Of a DNA stretch of 64,000 nucleotides, positions 1 to 9,352 are shown one piece after another; position 1 is the stretch's first letter, and each line of letters begins with the position of its first letter. The notes under the pieces are model-generated. The model was not told the origin of the DNA. It saw only the letters and a program-made list of their open reading frames with translations, and did not search any database. The DNA is from Celeribacter naphthalenivorans (GTDB taxonomy: Bacteria > Pseudomonadota > Alphaproteobacteria > Rhodobacterales > Rhodobacteraceae). The DNA is taken from positions 496,001 through 560,000 of the forward strand of contig NZ_JAIVLK010000003.1 in assembly GCF_020524585.1 (NCBI RefSeq). The letters run 5' to 3'. The translations under genes and the position numbers were made by a program.

Positions 1-247
1 GTATCGCATTCCGAACCAATGTGTCGTGAGTGCGGGCTATGGCAACAAACACCGTCTGGTGGCTTTGGAGAACTGTATCGAACGCCAAACCCCTAAAAAG
101 GCCCGTGTGCATTTGCCGCGCGCCTGTGAGACCCGTGTGCAAACCCGTCAGGGCAAACAGGATGCCTATGACGTCGGTTGCCTGAACAATTTCGGCTACC
201 GCATCGACCGTGATCGTGATCGCGACCACGGTTACAGCCGACGCTGA
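1..247 (+). CDS. Hypothetical protein, 3' fragment
   Basis: The reading frame is open from the first base of the window and stops at 245-247, so this is the C-terminal 81 residues of a longer protein that begins upstream. The visible part has four cysteines (in QCVV, ENC, RAC and VGC contexts), which suggests an exported, disulfide-bonded domain. It ends in a charged tail with an Arg-Asp run (RDRDRDRD). A GTG at 26 lies in frame, but the coding pattern continues before it, so I do not take it as the start. I do not recognise the family. It lies 123 bp upstream of rnhB on the same strand. Confidence 0.6.
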   Translation, partial: YRIPNQCVVSAGYGNKHRLVALENCIERQTPKKARVHLPRACETRVQTRQGKQDAYDVGCLNNFGYRIDRDRDRDHGYSRR

Positions 248-370
248 GTTATAAAAATCGAGCAGATACGCGGTTTCATGTCCCCATGTGTCGCGTCAAC
301 TTGCGGGTGGGTTCATGCGTCCCACCCGCTTTTTTCTTGCGCCTCTCTCAGGCTTCGGCTTCACAGGGGT

Positions 371-1009
371 ATGACAAAACCGATCCCTGATTACAGTTTC
401 GAAGAGGCCGCTTTGCGGCGTGGCTACACCCGTATCGTTGGCGTGGATGAGGTGGGGCGTGGCCCCTTGGCCGGTCCCGTGGTGGCCGCAGCCGTGTGGC
501 TAGACCCGGATCACATCCCCGAAGGCCTCAACGATTCCAAAGCACTGACCGCGAAGCGACGCGAAGCGCTCTATACCGAGATTTTCACGAAGGCCGATGT
601 CTCCATCGCCTCCTGTTCCGTCGAGGAGATCGACGAGATCAATATCCTTCAGGCGTCCTTGCGGGCGATGGAGCGGGCGGTGGCCGGGCTCAAGGTCAAG
701 GCGGACTATGTGCTGGTCGATGGCAACAAGGTGCCGCCGGCGTTCGGGCTTGATGCCGAGGCCATCGTCAAAGGTGATGCACGCTCTTTGTCGATTTCGG
801 CGGCTTCAATTGTGGCAAAAATATGGCGTGATCGCCTTATGGTGGATTTGGCGCAACAGTACCCCGGCTATGGCTGGGAGAAAAACGCAGGTTATGGGAC
901 CAAGGTGCATCTCGAAGGCTTGCGAGATTTTGGTGTGACCCCGCTCCATAGACGTTCGTTCAAACCTGTACACAATATCTTGTATCAAGGTAAAAACATA
1001 AGTGACTGA
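371..1009 (+). CDS. rnhB: Ribonuclease HII
   Basis: RNase HII cleaves RNA in RNA/DNA hybrids and starts excision of misincorporated ribonucleotides. The 212-residue protein has the family signature VDEVGRGPLAGPV near residue 25, with the Asp-Glu pair that binds the catalytic metal. It also has the later acidic motif VLVDGNKVPP and the SISAASIVAKIWRD block. The open frame extends back to 278, but those residues (MSPCVASTCGW...) are not family-like. I therefore start at ATG 371, which has GGGG just upstream and gives a normal family length. The stop codon overlaps the first of three GANTC sites preceding ccrM. Rhodobacterales often have rnhB next to ccrM. Confidence 0.95.
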   Translation: MTKPIPDYSFEEAALRRGYTRIVGVDEVGRGPLAGPVVAAAVWLDPDHIPEGLNDSKALTAKRREALYTEIFTKADVSIASCSVEEIDEINILQASLRAMERAVAGLKVKADYVLVDGNKVPPAFGLDAEAIVKGDARSLSISAASIVAKIWRDRLMVDLAQQYPGYGWEKNAGYGTKVHLEGLRDFGVTPLHRRSFKPVHNILYQGKNISD

Positions 1010-1046
1010 TTCGAAAAAGAAATTGACTGCGAATCCCGGATGACTC
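1008..1046. promoter_or_regulatory. Cluster of three GANTC methylation sites upstream of ccrM
   Basis: GATTC at 1008-1012, GAATC at 1031-1035 and GACTC at 1042-1046 lie within 39 bp, in the 102-bp gap before the methyltransferase gene whose product should modify exactly this motif. In Caulobacter, GANTC methylation near the ccrM promoter influences ccrM transcription, so the cluster is a plausible autoregulatory region. The sites are seen; the regulatory role is inferred. Confidence 0.6.
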
Positions 1047-1066
1047 ATCTTTAGGCCCATAAATGA

Positions 1067-2224
<1,158 letters not shown>

Positions 2225-2290
2225 GTCTCTCAATAAAATTCAAAGTTACCGCCTGGTGCCTGCGGCCTGACTTCGCGGCACCACCTTCTG

Positions 2291-2320
2291 CCCCGCTGTC
2301 TTATCAGCGGGGCTTTTTTT
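2291..2320 (+). terminator. Rho-independent terminator after ccrM
   Basis: CCCCGCTG and CAGCGGGG form an 8-bp stem around a 6-base loop, followed by C and a run of T. The run overlaps the stop codon of the convergent alkB gene (TTA at 2319-2321). Confidence 0.88.
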
Positions 2321-3458
2321 AAAGCCTTGGCAGGGGATTGGTGCCGTTTTTATAGGGCTCCCAATCGGCAAATGTCGCCAGATCGGGATAGTAGCGCTTG
2401 CGCCAGGCTTTGACCTTCGGGTTCATCAGTCGGCGCCAGACGGGAGGCACCATCGCGGCCACGCCCATGACCGTATAGCCATAGGGCAGTTGCGGCGCTT
2501 CGGTCTCGTCGTAGTTTTGTAAGAGCGGAAAGCGCCGGTCAGGTTTGTAATGGTGATCCGAATGGCGTTGCAGATTGATCAGCAGCCAATTCGTCGCCAT
2601 ATGCGCCGCGTTCCAGCTATGGTGCGGTTTCACGTGTTCGTATTTACCGTCGCCAAGGTGTCGCCGGGTGAGGCCGTAATGTTCGACGTAATTGGTGAGT
2701 TCCAACTGCCAAATCGCCACGATGGCCTGCCAGACAAAGAGCAATAGCCCCGGCACACCACCAATCAGGACGGCCAAGATCAGCATCATGATCTGAAGCG
2801 TCCAATAGCGGAAATGCGGATTGCGCGGATGCCAAGCCGACAAGCCTCTGCGCGCAAGCAATGCTTTTTCCGCCTCCCAAGCTGACCGCGGACATTCGCG
2901 CAGCACACGGAAGAAATAGTGATGAAAGCCCTCATTATAGAGCGCCGTCACCGCATCGCGCCGCGTGCCGACATGTTTGTGGTGGACCAACAGATGCTCG
3001 GTGCGGAAATGGGAATAGAGGACGGAGGCCAACAAAAGATCGCCCAGCCAACGCTCCATATTGTTACGCTGATGGCAAAGCTCATGGGCATAAACCATGC
3101 CGGTCGTGCCGGAGGAAACGCCGAGGCCAAAGAACACCACGAGGGTTTCCAGCACTGAGAGGTGATCCGTGTGGGTCACGAACCAGATCAGCCCAAAGAT
3201 GTTCACGAATTGCACCGGGAACCAGATGATCGTGATGGCACGATACCAGAAAAGCTCGCTTTCGGCTGTGTTCGGGTCTGGATTGTCGGTGTTGAGACCT
3301 AAAATGCCGTCGAGAAAGCCGAACATGTACCATGCGTAAAGCGGCACAATGATGACCGTCCAACCGCCGACAATCGCACCGAGCCAGATCAAGGGCACAA
3401 GGGTGAGCGATAGCCAAAAGGGGATCGCATTTCGAAAACTGATTTGGGCCATATTCAT
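2319..3458 (-). CDS. alkB: Alkane 1-monooxygenase (AlkB family)
   Basis: This is an integral-membrane diiron hydroxylase that oxidises the terminal methyl of medium-chain n-alkanes to a 1-alcohol. The 379-residue protein has several hydrophobic segments in the first half. It carries the AlkB histidine boxes: HELCHQ, EHLLVHHKHVGTRRD, NYVEHYG and LQRHSDHH. NYVEHYG is the box that separates alkane hydroxylases from fatty-acid desaturases. A second in-frame ATG lies two codons in (3452). No rubredoxin or rubredoxin reductase gene is nearby, so electron donors must be encoded elsewhere. It sits between core genes (ccrM, mutY) and is the most accessory-looking gene of this region. Confidence 0.93.
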   Translation of the reverse strand: MNMAQISFRNAIPFWLSLTLVPLIWLGAIVGGWTVIIVPLYAWYMFGFLDGILGLNTDNPDPNTAESELFWYRAITIIWFPVQFVNIFGLIWFVTHTDHLSVLETLVVFFGLGVSSGTTGMVYAHELCHQRNNMERWLGDLLLASVLYSHFRTEHLLVHHKHVGTRRDAVTALYNEGFHHYFFRVLRECPRSAWEAEKALLARRGLSAWHPRNPHFRYWTLQIMMLILAVLIGGVPGLLLFVWQAIVAIWQLELTNYVEHYGLTRRHLGDGKYEHVKPHHSWNAAHMATNWLLINLQRHSDHHYKPDRRFPLLQNYDETEAPQLPYGYTVMGVAAMVPPVWRRLMNPKVKAWRKRYYPDLATFADWEPYKNGTNPLPRL

Positions 3459-3491
3459 CGGATCAAACTTTCAGAGGCCGGCGAGGATGCG

Positions 3492-4541
3492 TTAATCCTC
3501 TAGGCTCTGAGAGGCGAGGTCAAACGCCTTTCGCATCACGGTCGGAAGATCGGAGGCCCGAAAGGCGTTCTGCCCCCTCAAAGCGAGCTCTTCGGGCGGA
3601 TTTGTCACATCTTTTGCGGCATGCACGGTCAGGATGAGATGGAAATGCGTGAAGGTATGGCGCACCTCGCCAAGCTCGATCCAGTCGCCCTCGAAAGGCG
3701 CTTCTTTCGGGTGTTCTTCCTGCCATTCCGTGCCGGGCCAGCCCAGCATGCCGCCCAGAAGTCCCTTCTCTGGCCGTTTCTCCAACACCCATTCGCCGCG
3801 CGACGTGCGCCCGACATAGGCATGGCCATGCCGGGTGGGTTTCGGCTTTTTGGGCGTTTTCAGCGGGAATCGAGCCGCATCTCCGGCCTCTCGCGCTTCG
3901 CAATTCTCTATCAGAGGACAGATCGCACAGGTCGGTGATTTCGGCGTACAAATCGTCGCCCCCAAATCCATCATTGCCTGTGCGTAGTCTCCGGGACGCT
4001 CTTTGGGTGTCAAACTGTCGGCCAATTCGGTCAGCTCAGCCTTTGCGGCGGGAAGCGGTGTTTCGACCCGAAACAGGCGCGAAACGACCCGTTCGACATT
4101 GCCGTCTACAACCGTTTCAGATTGATCAAAGGCGATGGAGGCGATGGCCGCAGAGGTATAGGGGCCAACGCCGGGAAGCGATTGCAATTCTGTGCGCGTT
4201 CGGGGAAATGCACCCTGATACTCATCCCGGATCACGCGGGCACATTTCAAAAGATTGCGTGCACGGGCGTAATAGCCGAGGCCGGCCCATTCGCCCATGA
4301 CAGTCTCATCTTCAGCATTCGCGAGATCAATGACGCTGGGCCAAAGCGTGGTGAACCGTTCGAAATAGGATTTCACGGCGGCCACTGTCGTTTGCTGCAA
4401 CATGATTTCCGACATCCACACCCGGTAGGGATCGGGGATGATGCCACGCGCGCGATCCGAGGGCGAGATGCGCCACGGCAAAACGCGCGCATGGGCGTCG
4501 TACCAGTCCAAAAGCTGCGTCGCGATGCCGCTGTGTTTCAT
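3492..4541 (-). CDS. mutY: A/G-specific adenine glycosylase
   Basis: MutY removes adenine mispaired with 8-oxoguanine in base-excision repair. The 349-residue protein shows the N-terminal WYDAHARVLPWR motif, MLQQTTVAAVKSYFERF, and the helix-hairpin-helix LPGVGPYTSAAIASIAF. It also has the catalytic-region VVDGNVERVVSRLF and the [4Fe-4S] ligand set C-X6-C-X2-C-X5-C (CTPKSPTCAICPLIENC). A NUDIX-like 8-oxoG recognition domain follows. The frame could begin at TTG 4553, but ATG 4541 (MKHSGIATQLLDW) gives a family-like N-terminus. It is divergent from the dciA-like gene, with 102 bp between the two starts. Confidence 0.96.
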   Translation of the reverse strand: MKHSGIATQLLDWYDAHARVLPWRISPSDRARGIIPDPYRVWMSEIMLQQTTVAAVKSYFERFTTLWPSVIDLANAEDETVMGEWAGLGYYARARNLLKCARVIRDEYQGAFPRTRTELQSLPGVGPYTSAAIASIAFDQSETVVDGNVERVVSRLFRVETPLPAAKAELTELADSLTPKERPGDYAQAMMDLGATICTPKSPTCAICPLIENCEAREAGDAARFPLKTPKKPKPTRHGHAYVGRTSRGEWVLEKRPEKGLLGGMLGWPGTEWQEEHPKEAPFEGDWIELGEVRHTFTHFHLILTVHAAKDVTNPPEELALRGQNAFRASDLPTVMRKAFDLASQSLED

Positions 4542-4643
4542 TCCGTCACGCAATCTTTAGGTCCTGTCATCTGCTTTCTTCTGGCGTGTAGCGCCTATGG
4601 CAATAGAATAGGGGTCACAAGCAGAGAAACCAGACGGGAAATC

Positions 4644-5177
4644 ATGACCGAGGCGCAACCATATGTGAAAAGACGCAAGAAGGGGTTCGAAAGAACCGCC
4701 AGTCTTTTGCTGCGCCGTATTCAGGAGGCGTCCGAATCCCGTGGGTTTTCGCAATCCAAACTGCTCACCCATTGGGAAGAAAGCGTCGGACCGGAGATTG
4801 CGGCCATGTCGCGTCCCGTCAAAGTGTCCTATGCCAAGGGCGGTTTCGGCGCCACCCTCACGCTTTTGACCACCGGGGCCTATGCGCCGATGCTTCAGGC
4901 TGAGATTCCAAAGATTCGCGATCGCGTGAATGCCGTCTATGGCCACAACGCGATCAGCCACATTCACATCACACAAACCGCGCCGATGGGATTCTCCGAA
5001 GGCCGCGCTGTTTTTGAGACCAAGAAACCCAAAGCCAAACCGCAAATGACGCCGGAAACCCAGGCGCAGGCCAAATCCCTCGCCGATGGGGTGCATGATG
5101 AAGCCCTGCGTCAGGCGCTTGAGAAATTCGCCGGGACATTTCTGACCCGGCACAGCACGACAACAAAGGAAAACTGA
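4644..5177 (+). CDS. DUF721 / DciA-like protein
   Basis: The 177-residue protein has an N-terminal DUF721 domain (about residues 8-105) of the type found in DciA. DciA is a helicase-loading factor that places DnaB at origins in many bacteria lacking DnaC. Typical features are the basic start (VKRRKKGFERTASLLL), the WEESVGPEIA block and a beta-rich segment. The C-terminal third is low-complexity and rich in Pro, Lys and Gln. A longer upstream frame (from 4122) is antisense to mutY and spurious; ATG 4644 has GGGAA upstream. It overlaps the next gene by one base (TGATG), implying translational coupling. Replication function is inferred from family. Confidence 0.85.
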   Translation: MTEAQPYVKRRKKGFERTASLLLRRIQEASESRGFSQSKLLTHWEESVGPEIAAMSRPVKVSYAKGGFGATLTLLTTGAYAPMLQAEIPKIRDRVNAVYGHNAISHIHITQTAPMGFSEGRAVFETKKPKAKPQMTPETQAQAKSLADGVHDEALRQALEKFAGTFLTRHSTTTKEN

Positions 5178-5830
5178 TGAACCGCCGCACATTCATGATT
5201 ACCACCGCCATGGCTACACTCGGTGGCGCGCTTTTGCTGAACCCCTCTGCCGTGACGAATTTCATCGTGTCACCGGCGGCGGCGCAAGACACGAAGAGCG
5301 CCGAGGCTGCCGATATCGTTCTGGGCGACCCGGATGCGCCGATCGAGTTGATTGAATATGCCTCCTACACCTGTCCGCATTGTGCGAACTTCCACAGCGC
5401 TGTGTTCGAGCCATTGAAGAAAGACTATATCGACACCGGCAAAGTGAAATTCATCTACCGCGAAGTCTACTTTGACAAATTCGGGCTTTGGGCCTCGATG
5501 GTCGCGCGTTGTGGCGGTGAAATGCGCTATTTCGGCGTTCAGAAAATGCTCTACGAAGAACAGGCCGAGTGGCTTGCCGGGGGCAAGGACACGATGGAGA
5601 TTGTCGAGAACCTGCGCAAAATCGGCAAGCGTGCCGGTCTGACCGATGAGAACCTCGACGCCTGCCTGAACGACGGCGAAATGGCGGAACAGCTCTACGC
5701 GAAATTCACCAAAGAGGTCGAAGAATACGACGTGAACGCCACGCCGACGCTGGTCATCGATGGTGAGAAACATTCGAACATGAGCTACGCGGATCTCAAG
5801 GCAATCTTGGACGCGAAACTCGAAGGATAA
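5177..5830 (+). CDS. DsbA-family thiol:disulfide oxidoreductase
   Basis: This is a periplasmic thioredoxin-fold protein of 217 residues. It begins MNRRTFMITTAMATLGG, a hydrophobic signal with an Arg pair that could be Tat-type. The mature part has the active site CPHC (in YTCPHCANFH, about residue 72). It also has the cis-proline loop NATPTLVIDG near residue 194, and the helical insert expected of DsbA/BdbD-like proteins. An extra cysteine pair (ARCGG and DACLN) could form a structural disulfide. Its substrate cannot be read from the sequence. It follows the DUF721 gene with a one-base overlap and converges with lpxK. Confidence 0.9.
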   Translation: MNRRTFMITTAMATLGGALLLNPSAVTNFIVSPAAAQDTKSAEAADIVLGDPDAPIELIEYASYTCPHCANFHSAVFEPLKKDYIDTGKVKFIYREVYFDKFGLWASMVARCGGEMRYFGVQKMLYEEQAEWLAGGKDTMEIVENLRKIGKRAGLTDENLDACLNDGEMAEQLYAKFTKEVEEYDVNATPTLVIDGEKHSNMSYADLKAILDAKLEG

Positions 5831-5834
5831 GGCT

Positions 5835-6827
5835 CTAACCCAGCCCTAAACGGCTCAAATGTGCATCAATCTCTGACCAGTCGGAGACATTGAGCCGCAC
5901 GGGCAGGGTGACCACCTTCATACGAAAGGCGCGGGGCAAACGCACCGCGTCTTTTTCTGTGGTCACCATCTGTGCGCCTAAGGCCATGGCTTCGATTTCG
6001 AGCCTTTTCATCAGCGGAATGGAGAGAGGCTGGTGATCCTTAAGCGCCTCAGTCCGCAGAAGATCAGCCCCCAGGTCGCGCAGGGTCTGAAAGAACTTTT
6101 CCGGATGACCGATGCCTGCGAAAGCCATGACCTGTAGCCCCTGCCAATCGAGGCCGGTGGGCAGCGGTTGAAGCATGGCTTGGATGCGCGGAATAGACAC
6201 AAATCCGGCCCAATTCGATGTAAATCGCGCTTGAGCGGCGGCATCACCGATCGAGATTAGGACATCGCCACGCGCCATGCCGACAGCAACAGGTTCACGC
6301 AAAGGTCCACCGGGCAACACACGCCCATTGCCAAAGCCACGATGGGCATCGACCACAACGAGGGTGAGGTCCTTTTCAACGGATGGATTTTGCATGCCGT
6401 CATCGAGAAGGATGACGTCGGCGCCAGCCTCCTCGGCCGCGCGCACGCCCGCGGCGCGGTCCTTGGAGACCCAAACCGGCGTGAAGGCGGCGATCAAAAG
6501 CGGCTCGTCGCCGGTGTCCTCGGCGCTATGCGCGCGCTCATCGACGCGCACCGGGCCTTCGAGCTTGCCGCCATAGCCGCGCGAGACGACGTGCGGGCTG
6601 TGCCCGCGTTCGATCAGCCGTTGAACCAAGGCGATGGTCGTGGGCGTCTTGCCGGTCCCACCCGCGTTGATGTTGCCGACACAGATCACCGGCACAGAGG
6701 CACGATAGCCGGGCTTTCTGAGGCGCTTGGCCGTGGCCTTCGCGTAGAGTGCGGACAGAGGCGACAAGAGCCGGGCTTGCCACCCGGGGTTTTCCGCTGG
6801 ATTAGACCAGAACAGAGGCTGTTTCAT
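5835..6827 (-). CDS. lpxK: Tetraacyldisaccharide 4'-kinase
   Basis: LpxK phosphorylates the 4' position of the lipid A disaccharide at the inner membrane, making lipid IVA. The 330-residue protein has the N-terminal FWSNP...[10 protein letters not shown] region and the Walker A motif [12 protein letters not shown] around residue 55. Further LpxK blocks are [25 protein letters not shown] and [12 protein letters not shown] 6827 overlaps the stop of the upstream waaA gene by four bases (ATGA), so the two are co-transcribed and probably translationally coupled. The upstream extension in the same frame lies inside waaA and was excluded. Confidence 0.95.
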   Translation of the reverse strand: MKQPLFWSNPAENPGWQARLLSPLSALYAKATAKRLRKPGYRASVPVICVGNINAGGTGKTPTTIALVQRLIERGHSPHVVSRGYGGKLEGPVRVDERAHSAEDTGDEPLLIAAFTPVWVSKDRAAGVRAAEEAGADVILLDDGMQNPSVEKDLTLVVVDAHRGFGNGRVLPGGPLREPVAVGMARGDVLISIGDAAAQARFTSNWAGFVSIPRIQAMLQPLPTGLDWQGLQVMAFAGIGHPEKFFQTLRDLGADLLRTEALKDHQPLSIPLMKRLEIEAMALGAQMVTTEKDAVRLPRAFRMKVVTLPVRLNVSDWSEIDAHLSRLGLG

Positions 6828-8122
6828 GGTGCGATCCTTTCCCGAAGATCGAGGAAATCCTGCACCAAATTGGCGACACGGTCCGTGACCTCGGCGCCGG
6901 TGGAGGCCACTTCCCACGCCGCACCCGCCATCAAAGCGGCTTGATCGGGGGACATCAAACGCCCGACCTCTTCGCCCAATTCAAACCCGTCCGTCACCAC
7001 GCGCACGGCATTTCCGGCGGTGAGACGCGCATAGGCGGTGGTGAAATCGGAGACGTGGCGACCATGCAGGATCGCGGAGCCCATGGCGGCGGCTGGATAG
7101 GGATCGATGCCACCAAAGGGCCCGAGAGAGCTTCCCATAAAACTGATCGGCGCGATCCGGTGCCACAGACCTTCCTCGCCGTGATGAGGTTCATTCGGGA
7201 GGATGACGACCTGATCCGCTTCGGAAATTGCGCCATCGGGATCAAGGAGCGTGGCGGCCAGACCGGCGGTTTCCATCTGGGCCAAGACGCTGTCTTGCGT
7301 TGAGGGATCGGACAGGGACAGCACCAACAACAGCCGGTGCGCGCGGCGCAGGGCGCGTTTGTGGGCGCGGATCACTTCGCTGATTTCCGCACGATTCAGC
7401 CGTGCGGCAAACCAAGTGGGGCGCGTGCCGATCTCTGCCATGCGACGTGTCAGCTCATCGTCATCGACGCTGGGCGCGATGCCGCCCTCTTCGAGATAGC
7501 CCAAAATCTCGATCTGCTCGGGGCCAAGCCCGGCGCGGCGCCACGGATAAGCGGCCTCGGAACTGGCGGTGATCACGTGATCGAAGCCGCCCAGAACATG
7601 TTTGCGAAGCCCCGGCACGGGGCTGGTCAGATCGAGCGTGATCGGGCTTTGCGGGGCTTCGATGGCAAGCGTCGGAATATGGCGTTCATGGGTTTCGCGC
7701 AGCAAATTCGGACGGAATTTTCCACCGATCCAAACAAGGCTGTCGGGCGACCAATGGTCCAGAAACCGCCGCACGATGGTGCTGTCGTCTTCGGGTAAAA
7801 CCGCGAAAAAACCAGTGTCGAGCGCGGCGCCAACCGGGGGCTGCACATCGGGGGACAGCGTGATCAACCCGAACATATCGGGCCGATCGTCGCTGATCCG
7901 ACAGAGGAGCTCCATCGCCGGGCGCAGCGCAAAACCGGTCGCGGCGTGGAGCCAGAGCACCTCGCCTTTCGGGCGGTCCGGGAGATTTTGCGCAAGCCGT
8001 TGATCGCGGGCACTTTGCGAAAGCGCTCCGTTCTGCACGAGGCGATCCAACCGGTCGGCATGCTGCCGCTCGCTTTTGCGGCTCAGGCCCGAATAGAGCA
8101 GATAGGGTAAGGGTCGGGCCAT
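6824..8122 (-). CDS. waaA: 3-deoxy-D-manno-octulosonic acid transferase
   Basis: This GT30 enzyme adds Kdo to lipid A precursor. The 432-residue length fits the family. It contains the N-terminal [11 protein letters not shown] block, where most family members have WiHaaSvGE. It also has [23 protein letters not shown], and the C-terminal [28 protein letters not shown] block, which matches the conserved GG.NPLEPAA..G region in altered form. It sits between a DUF4170 gene and lpxK, both on the same strand, forming an endotoxin-assembly operon. These altered motifs are common in alphaproteobacterial WaaA; whether it adds one or two Kdo residues cannot be told. Confidence 0.9.
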   Translation of the reverse strand: MARPLPYLLYSGLSRKSERQHADRLDRLVQNGALSQSARDQRLAQNLPDRPKGEVLWLHAATGFALRPAMELLCRISDDRPDMFGLITLSPDVQPPVGAALDTGFFAVLPEDDSTIVRRFLDHWSPDSLVWIGGKFRPNLLRETHERHIPTLAIEAPQSPITLDLTSPVPGLRKHVLGGFDHVITASSEAAYPWRRAGLGPEQIEILGYLEEGGIAPSVDDDELTRRMAEIGTRPTWFAARLNRAEISEVIRAHKRALRRAHRLLLVLSLSDPSTQDSVLAQMETAGLAATLLDPDGAISEADQVVILPNEPHHGEEGLWHRIAPISFMGSSLGPFGGIDPYPAAAMGSAILHGRHVSDFTTAYARLTAGNAVRVVTDGFELGEEVGRLMSPDQAALMAGAAWEVASTGAEVTDRVANLVQDFLDLRERIAP

Positions 8123-8134
8123 CTGGCCTTATCC

Positions 8135-8380
8135 TCAGGCCCCAAGCTCTTCGGTGGGAGAGGCGTTTTGCGCTTCGTCGCGCAGCCGGTGCAGGTGGGC
8201 GATGAAATAGCGCATATGGGCATTGTCCACGGTGCGCTGAGCTTCCGCCTTCCACGCGTTGTGTGCCGTTTCGTAATCGGGGAAAATCCCAACGATATGA
8301 ATGTCATCGACATTGCGGAACACGGTTTTGGAGGGGTCGATCAATTCGCCGCCGAACACGAGGTGCAGTCTTTGTGCCAT
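8135..8380 (-). CDS. DUF4170 small protein
   Basis: This 81-residue protein (MAQRLHLVFGGELIDPSKTVF...) matches the DUF4170 type found next to waaA in alphaproteobacteria. The start is ATG 8380, with GGAGAG-like sequence upstream; the longer frame from 8434 lacks family similarity. It is small, soluble and contains the block DIHIVGIFPDYETAHNAWKAEAQ. It lies 12 bp upstream of waaA, so it is probably co-transcribed with waaA-lpxK. Its function is not known; a role linked to LPS is inferred only from position. Confidence 0.82.
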   Translation of the reverse strand: MAQRLHLVFGGELIDPSKTVFRNVDDIHIVGIFPDYETAHNAWKAEAQRTVDNAHMRYFIAHLHRLRDEAQNASPTEELGA

Positions 8381-8539
8381 GGAAACTCTCCGAATGTTAT
8401 GGGCGCACCCTAGTCCAATCGCCAGGGGGGTCAAGCGGACTGCGGCATGCGCCTAATTCTTGGGCGGTATATTGCGGTTTTTTGACCTTTTTCGCGATGA
8501 ACTGTTTTCCTTATCAGGCGGCGGGGTCATCATGAGGCC

Positions 8540-9349
8540 ATGAAGACCGAAAAGACCGCTCCCCGCCTGATCGTATTTTCCGATCTCGACGGCACGTTGC
8601 TGGACCATGACAGCTATTCATGGGCCGCGGCGGACCCGGCGTTGCAGGAGATGAAGCGTCTGGGCCTTCCTCTGATTTTGGCGAGTTCGAAAACGGCGGC
8701 TGAGATTGCGGAACTGCGTTCCGAGATGGGCTTCGACCATGCGCCCGCGATTGTCGAAAACGGTGCGGGAATTCTGGCGCCGGGTACTGGCGCTTTGTCG
8801 GATCGGACGGCGCATGAGGCTCTGCGAGAGGCCTTGGCCGATTTGCCGACAGACTTGCGTCAGCATTACACCGGCTTTTCCGATTGGACCGTCGAAGAGG
8901 TGGCGCAAAACACCGGGTTGCCTTTAGAGCAGGCCAAGCTGGCCGCGCAAAGGCAGTTCTCGGAACCCGGTCTTTGGAGCGGCTCGGACGAAGACCTGTC
9001 GCGCTTTGAGGCCGCATTGAAGGACAAGGGAGTCCATGCCCGACAAGGCGGGCGCTATCTGACCCTGTCGTTCGGCGCGACCAAGGCGGATCGCATGGCT
9101 GAGATCATCGCGGCTTACTCTCCGAGTCCGGTCACGATGGCTCTGGGCGATGCGCCCAATGACGTCGAAATGATCGCGGCGGCGGATCATGGCGTTGTCG
9201 TGCGCAATTCACATGGGCCGGGTATTCCGACCCTGCCCGGAGAGGCCGAAGGACGGATTACGCGCACTGAGGCGCCCGGCCCCGAAGGTTGGAACATTGC
9301 GGTGCTGTCGCGCATCGCACAAGACTATCAAAATACCGAGAAAGGCTAA
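8540..9349 (+). CDS. Mannosyl/glucosyl-3-phosphoglycerate phosphatase (HAD family)
   Basis: This HAD-superfamily phosphatase of 269 residues is of the mannosyl-3-phosphoglycerate phosphatase type. The nucleophile motif is FSDLDGTLLDHDSYSW (about residues 14-29). Motif II is LILASSKTAAEIA, and the C-terminal motif is ALGDAPNDVEMI. It would dephosphorylate a hexosyl-3-phosphoglycerate to the free hexosylglycerate, a compatible solute. The gene downstream, three bases away, encodes a GT81-like synthase, so the natural substrate is more likely glucosyl- than mannosyl-3-phosphoglycerate. This substrate choice is inference from the neighbour. Confidence 0.85.
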   Translation: MKTEKTAPRLIVFSDLDGTLLDHDSYSWAAADPALQEMKRLGLPLILASSKTAAEIAELRSEMGFDHAPAIVENGAGILAPGTGALSDRTAHEALREALADLPTDLRQHYTGFSDWTVEEVAQNTGLPLEQAKLAAQRQFSEPGLWSGSDEDLSRFEAALKDKGVHARQGGRYLTLSFGATKADRMAEIIAAYSPSPVTMALGDAPNDVEMIAAADHGVVVRNSHGPGIPTLPGEAEGRITRTEAPGPEGWNIAVLSRIAQDYQNTEKG

Positions 9350-9352
9350 GAC

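Noticed and set aside
278-370. N-terminal extension of rnhB
   Set aside because: The extra residues are rich in Cys, Ser and Arg, unlike RNase HII, and ATG 371 gives a normal length.
4122-4643. Upstream extension of the DUF721 gene
   Set aside because: Runs antisense through mutY; the DUF721 domain begins after ATG 4644.
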